Of a DNA stretch of 64,000 bases, positions 8,101-15,860 are shown piece after piece. The stretch comes from Fimbriimonadaceae bacterium. Its GTDB lineage: Bacteria; Armatimonadota; Fimbriimonadia; Fimbriimonadales; Fimbriimonadaceae. Position numbers and translations under genes: made by a program. Below the pieces are notes generated by a model. It saw only the letters and a list, made by a program, of their open reading frames with translations, ran no database searches and was not told the origin of the DNA. Within the stretch, counting starts at the first letter, position 1. Every line of letters begins with the position of its first letter. The DNA lies in assembly GCA_019694835.1 (NCBI GenBank), contig JAIBBE010000182.1, positions 1-64,000 of the forward strand, written 5' to 3'.

Positions 8101-9330
8101 ACCGTTCTAACGCCCGTCCAGTTGACAGCCCAATACCTCGGTGTTGCGAGATCGCAGGTCATCAATGTCCTGCCCGCGCAGTTCCAGTCGTTCCTCTTCA
8201 ATCCGACTCGCGTCTCGGGTGGTGAACCCTCTCGGGCTCGCGTGACGATGGCAGGTTCGGTGTCTACTCCCACGACTCTCACGATTACGAGAGTCTCGGG
8301 CTTCACGAATGTCTCGTTCCCGTCAACGGTTATCGTTCCCGCGAACCAGAACTTTGTCGAGTTCGACGTTCAGACAGGCTTCGTGCCGTCGAATGGTGTG
8401 GTTCGGCTCAGGGCTACGGGACCGGGCGGGTCAATCGAGGGCAGCCTCGGTATTGACCACACCCAGTTGCTGTCGATCAACGTGTCGGCAACAGACGTCA
8501 TCGGTGGTGTTCTGATCACGGGACGCATCAACCTGACTCGGCCCGCAGCACCCTCGGGCCTGATCGTGAACCTTGCGAACAGCAACACAGTTGCCGGAAC
8601 GTTGGGCTCGACGACGGTCCTCGTTCCGCCGGGATCGACGACGTCGGAACTGTTCACGATTCAAACGAATAGTGTGACGGCCACCCAGACGATGACGATT
8701 ACGGCCAGCAAGCCGGGATACTCGTCCAAGTCGGTGATAATCACGGTTCGTGAGCCGCAATTGGGTCTCAACCTGATCATCTCGCCAGCAAGCGTAACCG
8801 GCGGCACGCCTTCAACCGGCATTCTGTCGATCGCGGCGGCCGTACCGGACGACCTCGTGTTTACGCTGACGTCCAACAACGCAGCCGCAACCGTGCCGGC
8901 AACGGTGACGATCCCCGCTGGCCAAACCGAGGTCCAGTTCAATATCGACACCGTCCTCGTATCGTCCGACAGGGTCGCGACCATCACGGCAAGGAGGGGA
9001 ACGCAGTCGGCGAGTGCCCAACTGCAAATCCTATCACCCAACGTGATGTCACTGACATTGAGTCCGAACACGGTGAGGCCAAACCAGACCTCCACGGCGT
9101 TCCTCCAACTCGATCAGATCGCGCCTTCGGGTGGTATCAAGGTCAACATCTCGGCCAGCATTCCCAGTCTGGTTGTGATTCCGACCTCGGTTACCGTTCC
9201 CGCAGGTCGAAGTACGGCGACCTTTACCGTGAGAGCCAACGCAGTGAGCCGACCGATTGCGGTCGAGATCATCTGCCAAATCCAGGGTAAGACGAGGCGC
9301 GTCTCTGCGTTCCTCTTCATCAACCCGTAA
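5170..9330 (+). CDS. Giant secreted SBBP beta-propeller / Ig-like repeat protein
   Basis: 1386 residues with a signal peptide ending near AWAGG (about residue 27). Residues about 35-260 (IENLGQWDRRAEFYSG onward) match the domain that commonly precedes SBBP repeats. About 265-780 carry repeated FSTYMGG / YSTLIGTSGNDW / VDPQGDAFLTGLT motifs typical of SBBP propeller blades. From about residue 815 to the end are six tandem units of roughly 95 residues, each with a VxGG...TGxxxL start and a later IPxxVxVPxGQTTxxF strand, starting near 815, 907, 1008, 1102, 1201 and 1295. These look like Ig/Calx-beta-type surface modules. The start is GTG at 5170. No sorting tail is visible at the C-terminus, so release or adhesion after secretion is open. 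Confidence 0.88.
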   Translation: MIGNKAIGRLSVLTALVGLTLPAWAGGNELTAPKQVPSFIENLGQWDRRAEFYSGLPGMDVWITSDGLVYKVYQDVTPTKGPNGFENKGFRRKAHVFGMEFVGANANPESRGTDVLPGVYNYIRRSGSASGVRRYKEAGLQDLYPGIDLRVYLDKGSPRYDLVVKPGADPSVIGTHFKGSESVRVISPTKLGVKTRFGEVEVNGLYAYQEYNGVRKKVAASFTKRNGIVKFNVGRYDETRPLVIDPLVYSTLLGAIGDDQGFDVAADNLGYAYTCGSTFAPTFPTSFGAFDEFIQATDCYITKFSTDAVDILWSTFVGGQMDDAATAIAIDVFGNAYITGITKSPDFPVSVLAPQPANGGGDFVPDDFYQGPSDAFIFKLSADGSSMAYGTYLGGNEVGKIAPTPSPRDPFTTDPADVLNPASSECATDIVVDSTGAATVAGFTRAANFPTTVGAIQTAFAGPVGIPGVRDPGWDGFITKINPQGTAWVFSTYMGGRANDQCQGLALDADDNIYVSGATNSSGLPTTPGVFVTTPGAFDRSIVSRDAFLLKLPVDGSTRLYATVIGGNGVDGNFFEGDDGFAWGWYDFLKPNIFDQATGTFFRSFYGYTKVGVDPQGDAFLTGLTRSVNFPTTLGGFDRQYNNGIDAFLCRFFRDGTRLVYSTLIGTSGNDWPNALRIDDTGVAYVCGYSQSGGLTMPADPNTSQPDFAGPDFPNDWFDGDGFVLAFNDSGSNVLWGSYIGGAQGEEVFGIDLDPSRSLYLAGRTNSWTGGGAPFPVTPDIFRTFMINDRPAPNVPPKAWSDAFNTKLHIRVPIVMDSIVMDPREVAGSQPSTGTITLNAPASAGGATIFLQTSHPEIVSIPESVVIPEGQTTVTFTADTVPVLETFITTITASYEARNLHAALVVAPYLSALTVSNINVFGGNTITGRVTLFQAAPAGGAEVVLFSGNPTVVTMPDSVVVPEGQTTAVFDIVTRGVTVLTPVQLTAQYLGVARSQVINVLPAQFQSFLFNPTRVSGGEPSRARVTMAGSVSTPTTLTITRVSGFTNVSFPSTVIVPANQNFVEFDVQTGFVPSNGVVRLRATGPGGSIEGSLGIDHTQLLSINVSATDVIGGVLITGRINLTRPAAPSGLIVNLANSNTVAGTLGSTTVLVPPGSTTSELFTIQTNSVTATQTMTITASKPGYSSKSVIITVREPQLGLNLIISPASVTGGTPSTGILSIAAAVPDDLVFTLTSNNAAATVPATVTIPAGQTEVQFNIDTVLVSSDRVATITARRGTQSASAQLQILSPNVMSLTLSPNTVRPNQTSTAFLQLDQIAPSGGIKVNISASIPSLVVIPTSVTVPAGRSTATFTVRANAVSRPIAVEIICQIQGKTRRVSAFLFINP

Positions 9331-9353
9331 CGGGGGCGCTCCTCCAATCACCT

Positions 9354-9385
9354 GGCCCCGCAGCAGAAGCTGCGGGGCCATTTTT
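9354..9385 (+). terminator. Rho-independent terminator
   Basis: GGCCCCGCAG (9354-9363), loop CAGAAG and CTGCGGGGCC (9370-9379) form a perfect 10-bp GC-rich stem followed by ATTTTT. It lies 24 bases after the stop of the giant secreted-protein gene. Confidence 0.9.
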
Positions 9386-9398
9386 AGCGTTCGGGGGC

Positions 9399-9503
9399 GG
9401 GTGGCCGGGGTGATGAAATCGTGCACCCCGGCGCTTCCAACGGCGCGAGCCTGTCGGTGCCTTGGCTGAACCGGGGTGCACAATTTCATCACCCCGGCCA
9501 CCC
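9399..9503. repeat. Long inverted repeat with 33-nt arms
   Basis: Left arm 9399-9431 (GGGTGGCCGGGGTGATGAAA...) and right arm 9471-9503 are reverse complements over 33 bases with a single C/T difference, around a 39-base centre. Each arm also contains an internal palindrome CCGGGGTG...CACCCCGG, so a nested hairpin is possible. It sits between a terminator and the convergent deacetylase gene and encodes nothing. Confidence 0.88.
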
Positions 9504-9543
9504 CCTTCTTCCGTTGCTTCACAGGCCACCGGCATACCGCGCC

Positions 9544-10566
9544 CTACCGCTTACACCCTGGTAGAACGTTGGCCTCGAGGTAAGCGACCACCCGCTCCGC
9601 TTGCTCACGTCCCGCGCCCCTCGGCGTGGGAAGCTCGCGGTCACCGGGGACTAGCGGCGGAATCTCCTGACCCCAAAGCGTCAGCACCGCGCCCGCCCAC
9701 ATGCGCACGACGGCATCCATGTTGTAACCGCCGCCACCGCACGCGACGAGGGGCAGTCCCAGGTCTCGCACCGTGGCGATCGCGTGCCACCACTCCTGCG
9801 CTGAGACCATCAGGTGGCCCAGCGGATCGCTGAAGTGAGGGTCGGCACCCATTTCCAGGACGACGGCCCCTGGCTTGAAACAATGGAGGGCCGGGAGGAT
9901 GGCATGCTCGAAGGCCCAAAGCCACGTGTCGCCCGTCGTCCCCGGTTCGAGCGGGACGTTGATGCTCGAACACGAAGCACCGGTTTCGGTCACGAATCCG
10001 GTTCCGGGATAGAGAGTGCGGCCATCCTGATGGATGCTGCACTTCAGAACGTTCGGATCGTCGTACCAAAGCCACTGAACGCCGTCGCCGTGGTGGAGGT
10101 CGATGTCCACGTAGGCCACCCGCTCGAAGCGCTCCTTCAAAACCGATATCGCACAGGCGGGATCGTTGAAGATGCAGAATCCACTCGCCTCGCTCCGCCT
10201 TGCGTGGTGCAGGCCGCCTCCGAGCGTACAGCCAAGTTGGGACCCGTCGCGCACTGCTCTCGCCGCCGCCAAGGTGCCCGCACCGTAGGCAAGCGTGGCC
10301 TCGAACATGCCCGGAAAGGGCGGGTTGTCCCCTGGTCCGAAGCCGTAACGGCCGCCCGGATTGCCGCTCCGTACCGCGTCGACATAGGCCGGCTCGTGAA
10401 CCCGCAGTGGATCATCGGGATCGCCGGGACCTGGGTCGACCACGTCGATCTCCATGACCGAAGCGAGCACGTTCATAGCCCGCGACAATCGCTCCGGTTT
10501 GAAGGGGTGGCTGGGGCCGAAGCTATACGAGAGCATGCGAGGGTGATAGAAGATCGACGGGGTCAT
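9544..10566 (-). CDS. Histone deacetylase / AcuC-family zinc hydrolase
   Basis: 340-residue arginase/deacetylase-fold enzyme, predicted to remove acetyl groups from lysines or small acetylated amines in the cytoplasm. Active-site motifs are in order: GGGLHHA, GFCIFND, VDIDLHHGDGVQ (zinc ligands Asp and His), GADPHFSDPLGHL (third ligand Asp) and CGGGGYNMD near the C-terminus. The full set suggests a catalytically intact enzyme. AcuC in Bacillus deacetylates acetyl-CoA synthetase, but no acs gene is nearby, so the substrate is unknown. The gene is transcribed away from the cyclase gene, with 61 bp between the two starts. Confidence 0.88.
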   Translation of the reverse strand: MTPSIFYHPRMLSYSFGPSHPFKPERLSRAMNVLASVMEIDVVDPGPGDPDDPLRVHEPAYVDAVRSGNPGGRYGFGPGDNPPFPGMFEATLAYGAGTLAAARAVRDGSQLGCTLGGGLHHARRSEASGFCIFNDPACAISVLKERFERVAYVDIDLHHGDGVQWLWYDDPNVLKCSIHQDGRTLYPGTGFVTETGASCSSINVPLEPGTTGDTWLWAFEHAILPALHCFKPGAVVLEMGADPHFSDPLGHLMVSAQEWWHAIATVRDLGLPLVACGGGGYNMDAVVRMWAGAVLTLWGQEIPPLVPGDRELPTPRGAGREQAERVVAYLEANVLPGCKR

Positions 10567-10627
10567 TGCCGGTAGAGCTTACAGCAACTCGCCGCCACGA
10601 GCACGGAATAGCTCTTCAGGAGACGGA

Positions 10628-11932
10628 ATGCCAAAAGATCAGCCACGAAACGGTCAGCGAATGCTGGCAGCGATCCTGTTTTCGGATGCGGTAGGATTCA
10701 GTCAGCGCGCCGGGCGCGACGAGACCGCCGCCATCGAGGCGATCCAAGCCGATCTCGCCTTGATGACCGAGGTCTGCCATAAATGGGAAGGGGACGTGCT
10801 CAAAAGCACGGGTGACGGACTGCTGATGACCTTCTCAAGCGCCGTGCAGGCCGTGCAATGCGCTCTCGACATTCAGCGACAGCTCGACGAGAAGGCGCTG
10901 TCGACGTTCGAGTCCGAACCGCTCGTCCACCGCATGGGCGTTCACTTGGGCGATGTTATTCTCGCCGAGGGCGACATCCTCGGCGATGGCGTGAACATTG
11001 CGTCGCGCCTGCAAGCCGAAGCCCTGCCCGGCGGAATCTATCTCAGCCAGACGGTCTACGATGTGGTTCGAGGGAAAGTCCCCCTGAACGCGGTGTTCAT
11101 GGGTCCGCGCCGACTGAAGAACATCGACAGCCCGGTTCCGGCTTGGCAGGTGCCGCCGCTGGGCGCCTCAGTTGACGTGTTCCTCGGTCCGGTTGAGCCT
11201 GAGCCCGTCGTCTCATCCACGAGGCCGCCGATCCTCTCGCGCGGGGGGCCGGCTGCGCTGTGCGGTGCGGTGGTGGCGTCGGTCGTGTTGGTACTCTTCG
11301 GCATGGCGACCCCCAAGCCAACGCCTGCCTCGTTGGGGCGCGCGCAGGCCCTGTACTCGGCACCGCCGACGATCGTCGTGCCGGCGCCGCCGGTGACGGT
11401 GGCGGAAAAAGCACCGGTTCTGCTGAAGGCCGATGCGCCGGTGGAGCAGCCCAAGCCGATTGAGAAGCCAGTTGTGACCCCGGAGAAGGACCCCGAACCA
11501 GTCAAGAACGAAACTCCTTCGCCGGAGGGGCCGACCTTCCGCCCCGAACCTCTCCCAGAAAAGGCGGCGACTTGGATGCGAGAGAAACTCGCGGCAACCT
11601 CGGAGGCCGACCCGATCGTCGTGCCTCCTCCCAAGTGGGCCGCCTTGCCGGAAACCCGGGTTTGGAGCGACGGAGAAGGCGGCCTGGTGTTCGAGCGCGG
11701 GGAGATGATCGAGAAGAGGAGCCTGCGCGAGGTTGCGCCCATGGAACTCGCCGCAATTGGTATGGCGCTGGTTCGCAAGGTCAGGCCGAGCCCGGAGGAG
11801 GGAAGGGAAGTCGTGCAGATGCTGAACGCCTTCGCGCGCAAGCACTCGCCGCGACAGCGCTTTCGGTCCCCCTCTCCTGCGCCCATCAGACTTCCGAATG
11901 GGTCCAATGCGGTGGCGGAGGAGAGGGGTTAG
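10628..11932 (+). CDS. Class III adenylate/guanylate cyclase with membrane anchor
   Basis: 434 residues. An N-terminal class III cyclase domain (about 10-175) makes cAMP or cGMP in the cytoplasm. Both metal aspartates are present (FSDAVGFS, about 18-25; STGDGLL, about 60-66), as are the lysine just before the second motif and the transition-state pair in NIASRLQ (about 126-132). A single membrane segment follows (about 208-224), then a proline/lysine-rich linker and a C-terminal part of unknown fold. The catalytic domain lies N-terminal to the membrane segment. The start has AGGAG nine bases upstream. The last 20 or so codons and the stop lie inside repeat R2, so the original C-terminus has probably been replaced. 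Confidence 0.87.
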   Translation: MPKDQPRNGQRMLAAILFSDAVGFSQRAGRDETAAIEAIQADLALMTEVCHKWEGDVLKSTGDGLLMTFSSAVQAVQCALDIQRQLDEKALSTFESEPLVHRMGVHLGDVILAEGDILGDGVNIASRLQAEALPGGIYLSQTVYDVVRGKVPLNAVFMGPRRLKNIDSPVPAWQVPPLGASVDVFLGPVEPEPVVSSTRPPILSRGGPAALCGAVVASVVLVLFGMATPKPTPASLGRAQALYSAPPTIVVPAPPVTVAEKAPVLLKADAPVEQPKPIEKPVVTPEKDPEPVKNETPSPEGPTFRPEPLPEKAATWMREKLAATSEADPIVVPPPKWAALPETRVWSDGEGGLVFERGEMIEKRSLREVAPMELAAIGMALVRKVRPSPEEGREVVQMLNAFARKHSPRQRFRSPSPAPIRLPNGSNAVAEERG

Positions 11933-11941
11933 GGGAGAGGT
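11868..11941. repeat. R2 palindromic repeat, copy 2, ending the cyclase gene
   Basis: Has the same ends as 187-258: CCCCTCTCCTGCGCC on the left and GGCGGAGGAGAGGGG-TTAGGGGAGAGGT on the right. The cyclase stop codon TAG (11930-11932) lies inside the conserved right end. A fragment like its centre (GACTTCCGAAYGGGTC) recurs at about 12001-12017. Confidence 0.78.
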
Positions 11942-12052
11942 CTCTCGCAGGATCTCCAAGATCGCACCTCCATCTTCCGTCTCTCTCTGCTACGCGCAAC
12001 CGACTTCCGAACGGGTCAGATGACGGGGCGGAGAAGGCAGAGTAAGGAGAGA

Positions 12053-12157
12053 GCCTCCATCGGTGGGACGATGGAGGCATGGGAAACGGACTCGGTAGCG
12101 AAGACAGATGTAAGGTGCCCCAAAGCGAGCCTCCATCGTTGGGAGACGATGGAGGCA
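12053..12157. repeat. R5 palindromic repeats, two tandem copies
   Basis: Copy one, 12053-12079, reads GCCTCCATCGGTGGGACGATGGAGGCA. Copy two, 12129-12157, reads GCCTCCATCGTTGGGAGACGATGGAGGCA. Each is a near-perfect hairpin. Together with R2 they fill the gap between the cyclase stop and the convergent lactonase-type gene, and could act as bidirectional transcript ends. Related copies are at 22335-22367, 35206-35240 and, degenerate, 38943-38965. Confidence 0.82.
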
Positions 12158-12172
12158 GGAGTTGCTAACCGC

Positions 12173-13249
12173 TTATAGGGCAGCCAGGCCGTTGATGCCG
12201 GGCATCACGACGTCCTCATCGATCTTGGTCAGCGTGCCGTCGAAACTGACTCGGAAGGTGACGACTGAACCTGCGGCGCCGTTGATGGCGTGAACGAAGA
12301 GTCCGTTGCGGCTCGTCGCGGTATCGAGAGCGCGGGCACCGGCACCCAGCGGCGTGCTGCCGAGCAGGCTGATTGTTCCCGTGTTCGAGATCTCGTAAGT
12401 GCTCAGAGAGCCGCTGCCCGCATTGCCGACGTACGCCCAGCTGCCCTTCGGCGACACGTCGAGCCAGCAAGCCGCGGTCTGCTGCGTTGGAATCGCGGCC
12501 GAAAGAACATTCAGCCCGCCCATATTGTCCAGCGAGTACGAACTGGTCGCACTGCCCAGCGCAGCGCCGCCGAACGCCTCCGAGACGAACAGCCGACCGC
12601 GCTCATCGAAGTCGAATCCGAAGGGTGTCGTTCCGGCAGACGGCACGAAGGACACACCGCTGATCGCACCCGCATTATTTACGGTAAAGACGTCGAGCAG
12701 ATTGGTGTTCTTCTCGGTCACGACCAGCGTGTCGCCCCGGGGCGAGAACTTGATCTGGGCCGGATCGGCGGTTGGTGCGCTCAGTGGAGCCGAGCCACCA
12801 GCAATCGGCGAAGCCACCCCGTTCGGCGCAACCACGAATCCCTGGATGCCCGGAGGTGTGATGCCGTCGCCGTCGTTCAGAACATAGAGACGATTGCGGT
12901 TCCACGTGACGCTGATTGGGTGAGCACCGCCGCTCGGGAATCGGCTGACGAATTGAGGGTTGGCCTGAGTGTTGCGAAAGAGCGAGACGGTGTTGTCGCC
13001 CGCGTTAACGACGGCGATCCATGTCGAGCTGTCGTCCAGGGCAAGTCCGCTCTGGTTGCCCAATCCCGCACCGAGGCCGAGACCCTGGGTCGGGACGGCG
13101 GTCAAGCTGTTGATCGTACCGTTGACTTGTCGGGTTAGAACGACGAGCGAATTGCCGGCGGCGGCATTGGTCATGGTGAAGACGCGGCCCTGGCCGTAAG
13201 CGGCCGCGATCGAAGCGACGAGAAGCGTGGTGATAGCGATTGATTTCAT
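12173..13249 (-). CDS. Secreted lactonase-type seven-bladed beta-propeller
   Basis: 358 residues from the ATG at 13249, which has AGGAGGT upstream in the gap; longer frames lack this. Residues 1-19 form a signal peptide (MKSIAITTLLVASIAAAYG). The rest repeats YVTN/lactonase-type blades: WIAVVNAGDNTVSLFR, RNRLYVLNDGD, DTLVVTEKNTNLLDVF, GRLFVSEAFGG, WAYVGNAGSGSLSTYE and GLFVHAINGAAGSVVTF. The fold resembles 6-phosphogluconolactonase, but proteins of this kind are secreted and usually of unknown substrate, so no reaction is assigned. It is convergent with the cyclase gene. Confidence 0.82.
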   Translation of the reverse strand: MKSIAITTLLVASIAAAYGQGRVFTMTNAAAGNSLVVLTRQVNGTINSLTAVPTQGLGLGAGLGNQSGLALDDSSTWIAVVNAGDNTVSLFRNTQANPQFVSRFPSGGAHPISVTWNRNRLYVLNDGDGITPPGIQGFVVAPNGVASPIAGGSAPLSAPTADPAQIKFSPRGDTLVVTEKNTNLLDVFTVNNAGAISGVSFVPSAGTTPFGFDFDERGRLFVSEAFGGAALGSATSSYSLDNMGGLNVLSAAIPTQQTAACWLDVSPKGSWAYVGNAGSGSLSTYEISNTGTISLLGSTPLGAGARALDTATSRNGLFVHAINGAAGSVVTFRVSFDGTLTKIDEDVVMPGINGLAAL

Positions 13250-13395
13250 AGTCTTGTTAACCTCCTGCCCTCTGTCGAGTCGTCTCGATGTCGGGCACGG
13301 TGGTTGAAAGACCATGCATTCTGAGTCGGTTCCGAGTTTTTTCGAAGATTCGTGTTCAGACTCTCACGAGTCGGTTATTGGGACCAGGGCAAGCG

Positions 13396-13827
13396 CTAGC
13401 GAGGGCACTCCTTTTGTCCGTCTTCCGGATGGCACACCGCACACCGGTGCTGCATACGCATGTTCACGAAGTGGAAGGTCATCAAGAGCAGGCCGCCGAT
13501 GACCGCGAGTGCGGTCGTGAACCAGGGAGTGGTGCCATGATCGTGACCCAAAACGAAATGGCTGACGATGACCAGCAGCAGCCCGCCCACATACAGCCCC
13601 ATCGGAAGGAGCGAGCGGTGCTTGCGGTAGCCCTGCCACACCGCCAACGATCCAATCAGGAGTGCAGAGGCGAGGAAGGCAATGTCGGCTTGCGGACTCC
13701 CCAAAAACTCGAGCCCGGCGATGGAGAGGAATCCGAGGGCGACACCGGTCAGCAAGCAGTGGACCGCGCATGCCGCCGAGGCAAACGCGCCAAGCTTATC
13801 CAGAAATACCGATCGCCGAGCCGCCAT
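13396..13827 (-). CDS. MerC-domain membrane protein
   Basis: 143 residues from the ATG at 13827, with four hydrophobic segments and the MerC-family opening DKLGAFASAACAVHCLLTG. The Cys-x-x-His-Cys is the site proposed to carry metal in MerC mercury transporters. A histidine/cysteine-rich C-terminus (MRMQHRCAVCHPEDG) follows. No merR, merA or merP is nearby, so a mercury-resistance role is unlikely; this branch is widespread and uncharacterised. A TATAAT box at 13839-13834 ends only about seven bases before the ATG, which would make the message leaderless. An alternative upstream start at 13881 adds 18 unlikely residues. Confidence 0.75.
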   Translation of the reverse strand: MAARRSVFLDKLGAFASAACAVHCLLTGVALGFLSIAGLEFLGSPQADIAFLASALLIGSLAVWQGYRKHRSLLPMGLYVGGLLLVIVSHFVLGHDHGTTPWFTTALAVIGGLLLMTFHFVNMRMQHRCAVCHPEDGQKECPR

Positions 13828-13910
13828 CACCCTATTATACGCCGCCTTATTGCAACTTTGCTTATTTCCGGAGACTTGCACTTGGCAGGTGAATTGCGTT
13901 AAGGTGTCAT

Positions 13911-15076
13911 CTAGTAGCCGCTGATCGTGAAGTCTGCGGCGGGGAGAGATCCGGCAGGGATCGCGGGGTTGGGAACTCCATTCGCTGCCGCCATGATCTT
14001 GTAGCTCTGGGTGTACGACGTATCGTGGCGAAGCAACCCGTAATTATTGACGCCTGCTCCAGATCGCGCGTCGTCACCGGTCAACTCGTTGAGAGCATTG
14101 TAATAGAAGCATGCTCCCACTTTCGGGTGTCGGCATAGAGCCTCGAACGCGGCAGCACGAAAGAGGGCCAGTTCGACCTCGTTACCCCATTTGAAGGCGC
14201 TTACTTCCATCCCGGCATTCGTGAAGCTTGTGCCGTGCTCGGTAATCCAAATTGGCTTCTGTAGAATGCTCTCACCGATGGCACCTTTGGACTGCCAGTA
14301 CGCAATAAAGTCGTCGAGAAGAGAGACGACCCAAGAGCGGTATTCGTCCCACGTGAGAATATGGTTGTACTTTTGTCGGTCCGAGTAGATGTGAAGGTTC
14401 AGGATGTCAGCGTTATTGAAGCATGTTGGTGGCGGAGTCATCGCAGCGGGAACAAGGAAGTCAATTTCCGTTGCCCACGGATTTTCCATCGCGTCAGTAA
14501 ACTTTGTAAAAGACATTGCGGGCGAGAGGTACGTAACCTTCGGGAACGCACGACGAAGGTCCTCAAGAAAGACACTGAGGGAAGCGAGGTACGCTGGCTG
14601 GATTTCGCCAGTATCAGCACCAGTGCCCTCTCCTCCAAATGCTCGTCGGCTTGCCTCGTTCGCGATCTCAACATACACGCGGTTCTCTGGCCATTTCAAA
14701 ACGTTTATGAGGCGATTGAGAATCTGCTGATAGAGGAAAGAAACCGCGGCTTCGTCAACATTGTCCCACTCAAACTTGGTGGCATCATCCTCGGAAATCC
14801 AGAGGACATTATCGCCGTGATTGGCGGTTTCGCAAGTGTGAGCAGTAGCTCTAAGCCATGTCTTCGGCATCGATCAATGTGGGCGTCAAAGAACTCCCAC
14901 TGGGTGTCAGGAACTAGAGTTCCCGGGTCAATCTCACCTAGGAAGTTCACGTCTGGGTTGAATCGTACGAATCCAAATCCTGCGTATTTTGCAACCTCAA
15001 AGCTGAGATCCTTCAACGAGCGAGAGACCGCTGAATCGGGCCTTGCCGCCAAGACACCTATCCCGCGATGAGTCAT
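13911..15076 (-). pseudogene. Clan GH-A glycosidase, interrupted by a frameshift
   Basis: Two frames together encode one TIM-barrel glycosidase of about 388 residues. The first (start 15076, ATGA overlap with the upstream stop) runs to RRHGLELLLTLAKPP. The second continues NHGDNVLWISEDDATKF and ends at 13911. The shift falls at about 14826-14829, where one base appears to be missing. In the second part the acid/base motif IANEASRRAF and the nucleophile motif PIWITEHGTSF are both intact. The total span is 1166 bp, one short of a multiple of three, which fits a single-base loss. It could be a true pseudogene or an assembly error; I saw no clear slippery heptamer. No signal peptide is visible at the start. 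Confidence 0.75.
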
Positions 15077-15849
15077 CGACTTCTCCTCCGACGGCATGCC
15101 AGGAGACTGAGTCCGACGATACAGGAACATATGGAGACTGGCTCAGGTGTGACAAATGTTAGCTTTGAGTTAGCAATGTAATCGCCAGAATCCCAGTAAT
15201 AGACAGCATCAGATCCGGGACCAGTTGCTCTGATCAGGGTGTTAGTGGCGGTTTGTCCAAACGGCCACCGGTGTAGCACCATATCGAATGAACCACCCCG
15301 AGCAAACAGACCGTTGTCTCGTAGGGCCACCCGAGACAAGGCCATTGACTCGCCTGGAGAAAGAGTAAGGGTTGGGGCTAGGTTCGTGTTTTCGACCTCA
15401 TATGTCAATCCCCATGGCCGAACAGGTCCAGATAAGGGGCTGACGAACCCTCCTCCGTTCCAAGATTGGGAGGCACCAGGAGACCAACCGGGTCGCCAGG
15501 TTAGGTTGGGATTGTCTCGCACATGTTGAAACTGTGGGAATGAGCTCCGCTCACGAACGAGATCGCTCCCAGCCGTTGGTATTGCTGACGATCCGTAAGC
15601 TGTAGAGAGCCCGTAACCCACGTGGACGTATGCCCCTCCGAAAGTCACCACACTGCTACCCACGTTCTTGACCACAACATCAACCTCTCCGGTCCAATTC
15701 GCGCTGTCGACCAAGATGTTGTGGAGCCGTGAGTTGTCACCTCCGGGTGTCGAGAAGTAGAACTGAACCGGCCCGCCGAATTGGCTCTGAGCCGCAGAGA
15801 ATTGCGTGAGGAGCAGCGCTCCGGTTAGCAATGTGAATCGCGCGTTCAT
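15073..15849 (-). CDS. PEP-CTERM-type secreted protein
   Basis: 258 residues from the ATG at 15849, preceded by AAGGAG. An N-terminal signal peptide (LLTGALLLTQFSAAQS) and a C-terminal sorting tail are present: TPEPVSICS, then a short hydrophobic stretch, then CRRRRSR. That matches the PEP-CTERM layout recognised by exosortase, which would cleave the tail and release or anchor the protein. No exosortase gene is in the window. The body has no domain I recognise. It is the middle gene of a three-gene operon; its stop overlaps the start of the frameshifted glycosidase. Confidence 0.78.
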   Translation of the reverse strand: MNARFTLLTGALLLTQFSAAQSQFGGPVQFYFSTPGGDNSRLHNILVDSANWTGEVDVVVKNVGSSVVTFGGAYVHVGYGLSTAYGSSAIPTAGSDLVRERSSFPQFQHVRDNPNLTWRPGWSPGASQSWNGGGFVSPLSGPVRPWGLTYEVENTNLAPTLTLSPGESMALSRVALRDNGLFARGGSFDMVLHRWPFGQTATNTLIRATGPGSDAVYYWDSGDYIANSKLTFVTPEPVSICSCIVGLSLLACRRRRSR

Positions 15850-15860
15850 TTTATGTCTCC

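Noticed and set aside
12053..12157. CRISPR-like direct repeats
   Set aside because: Only two hairpin units are present, with unequal sequence, no regular spacers and no cas genes; they are members of the dispersed R5 family.
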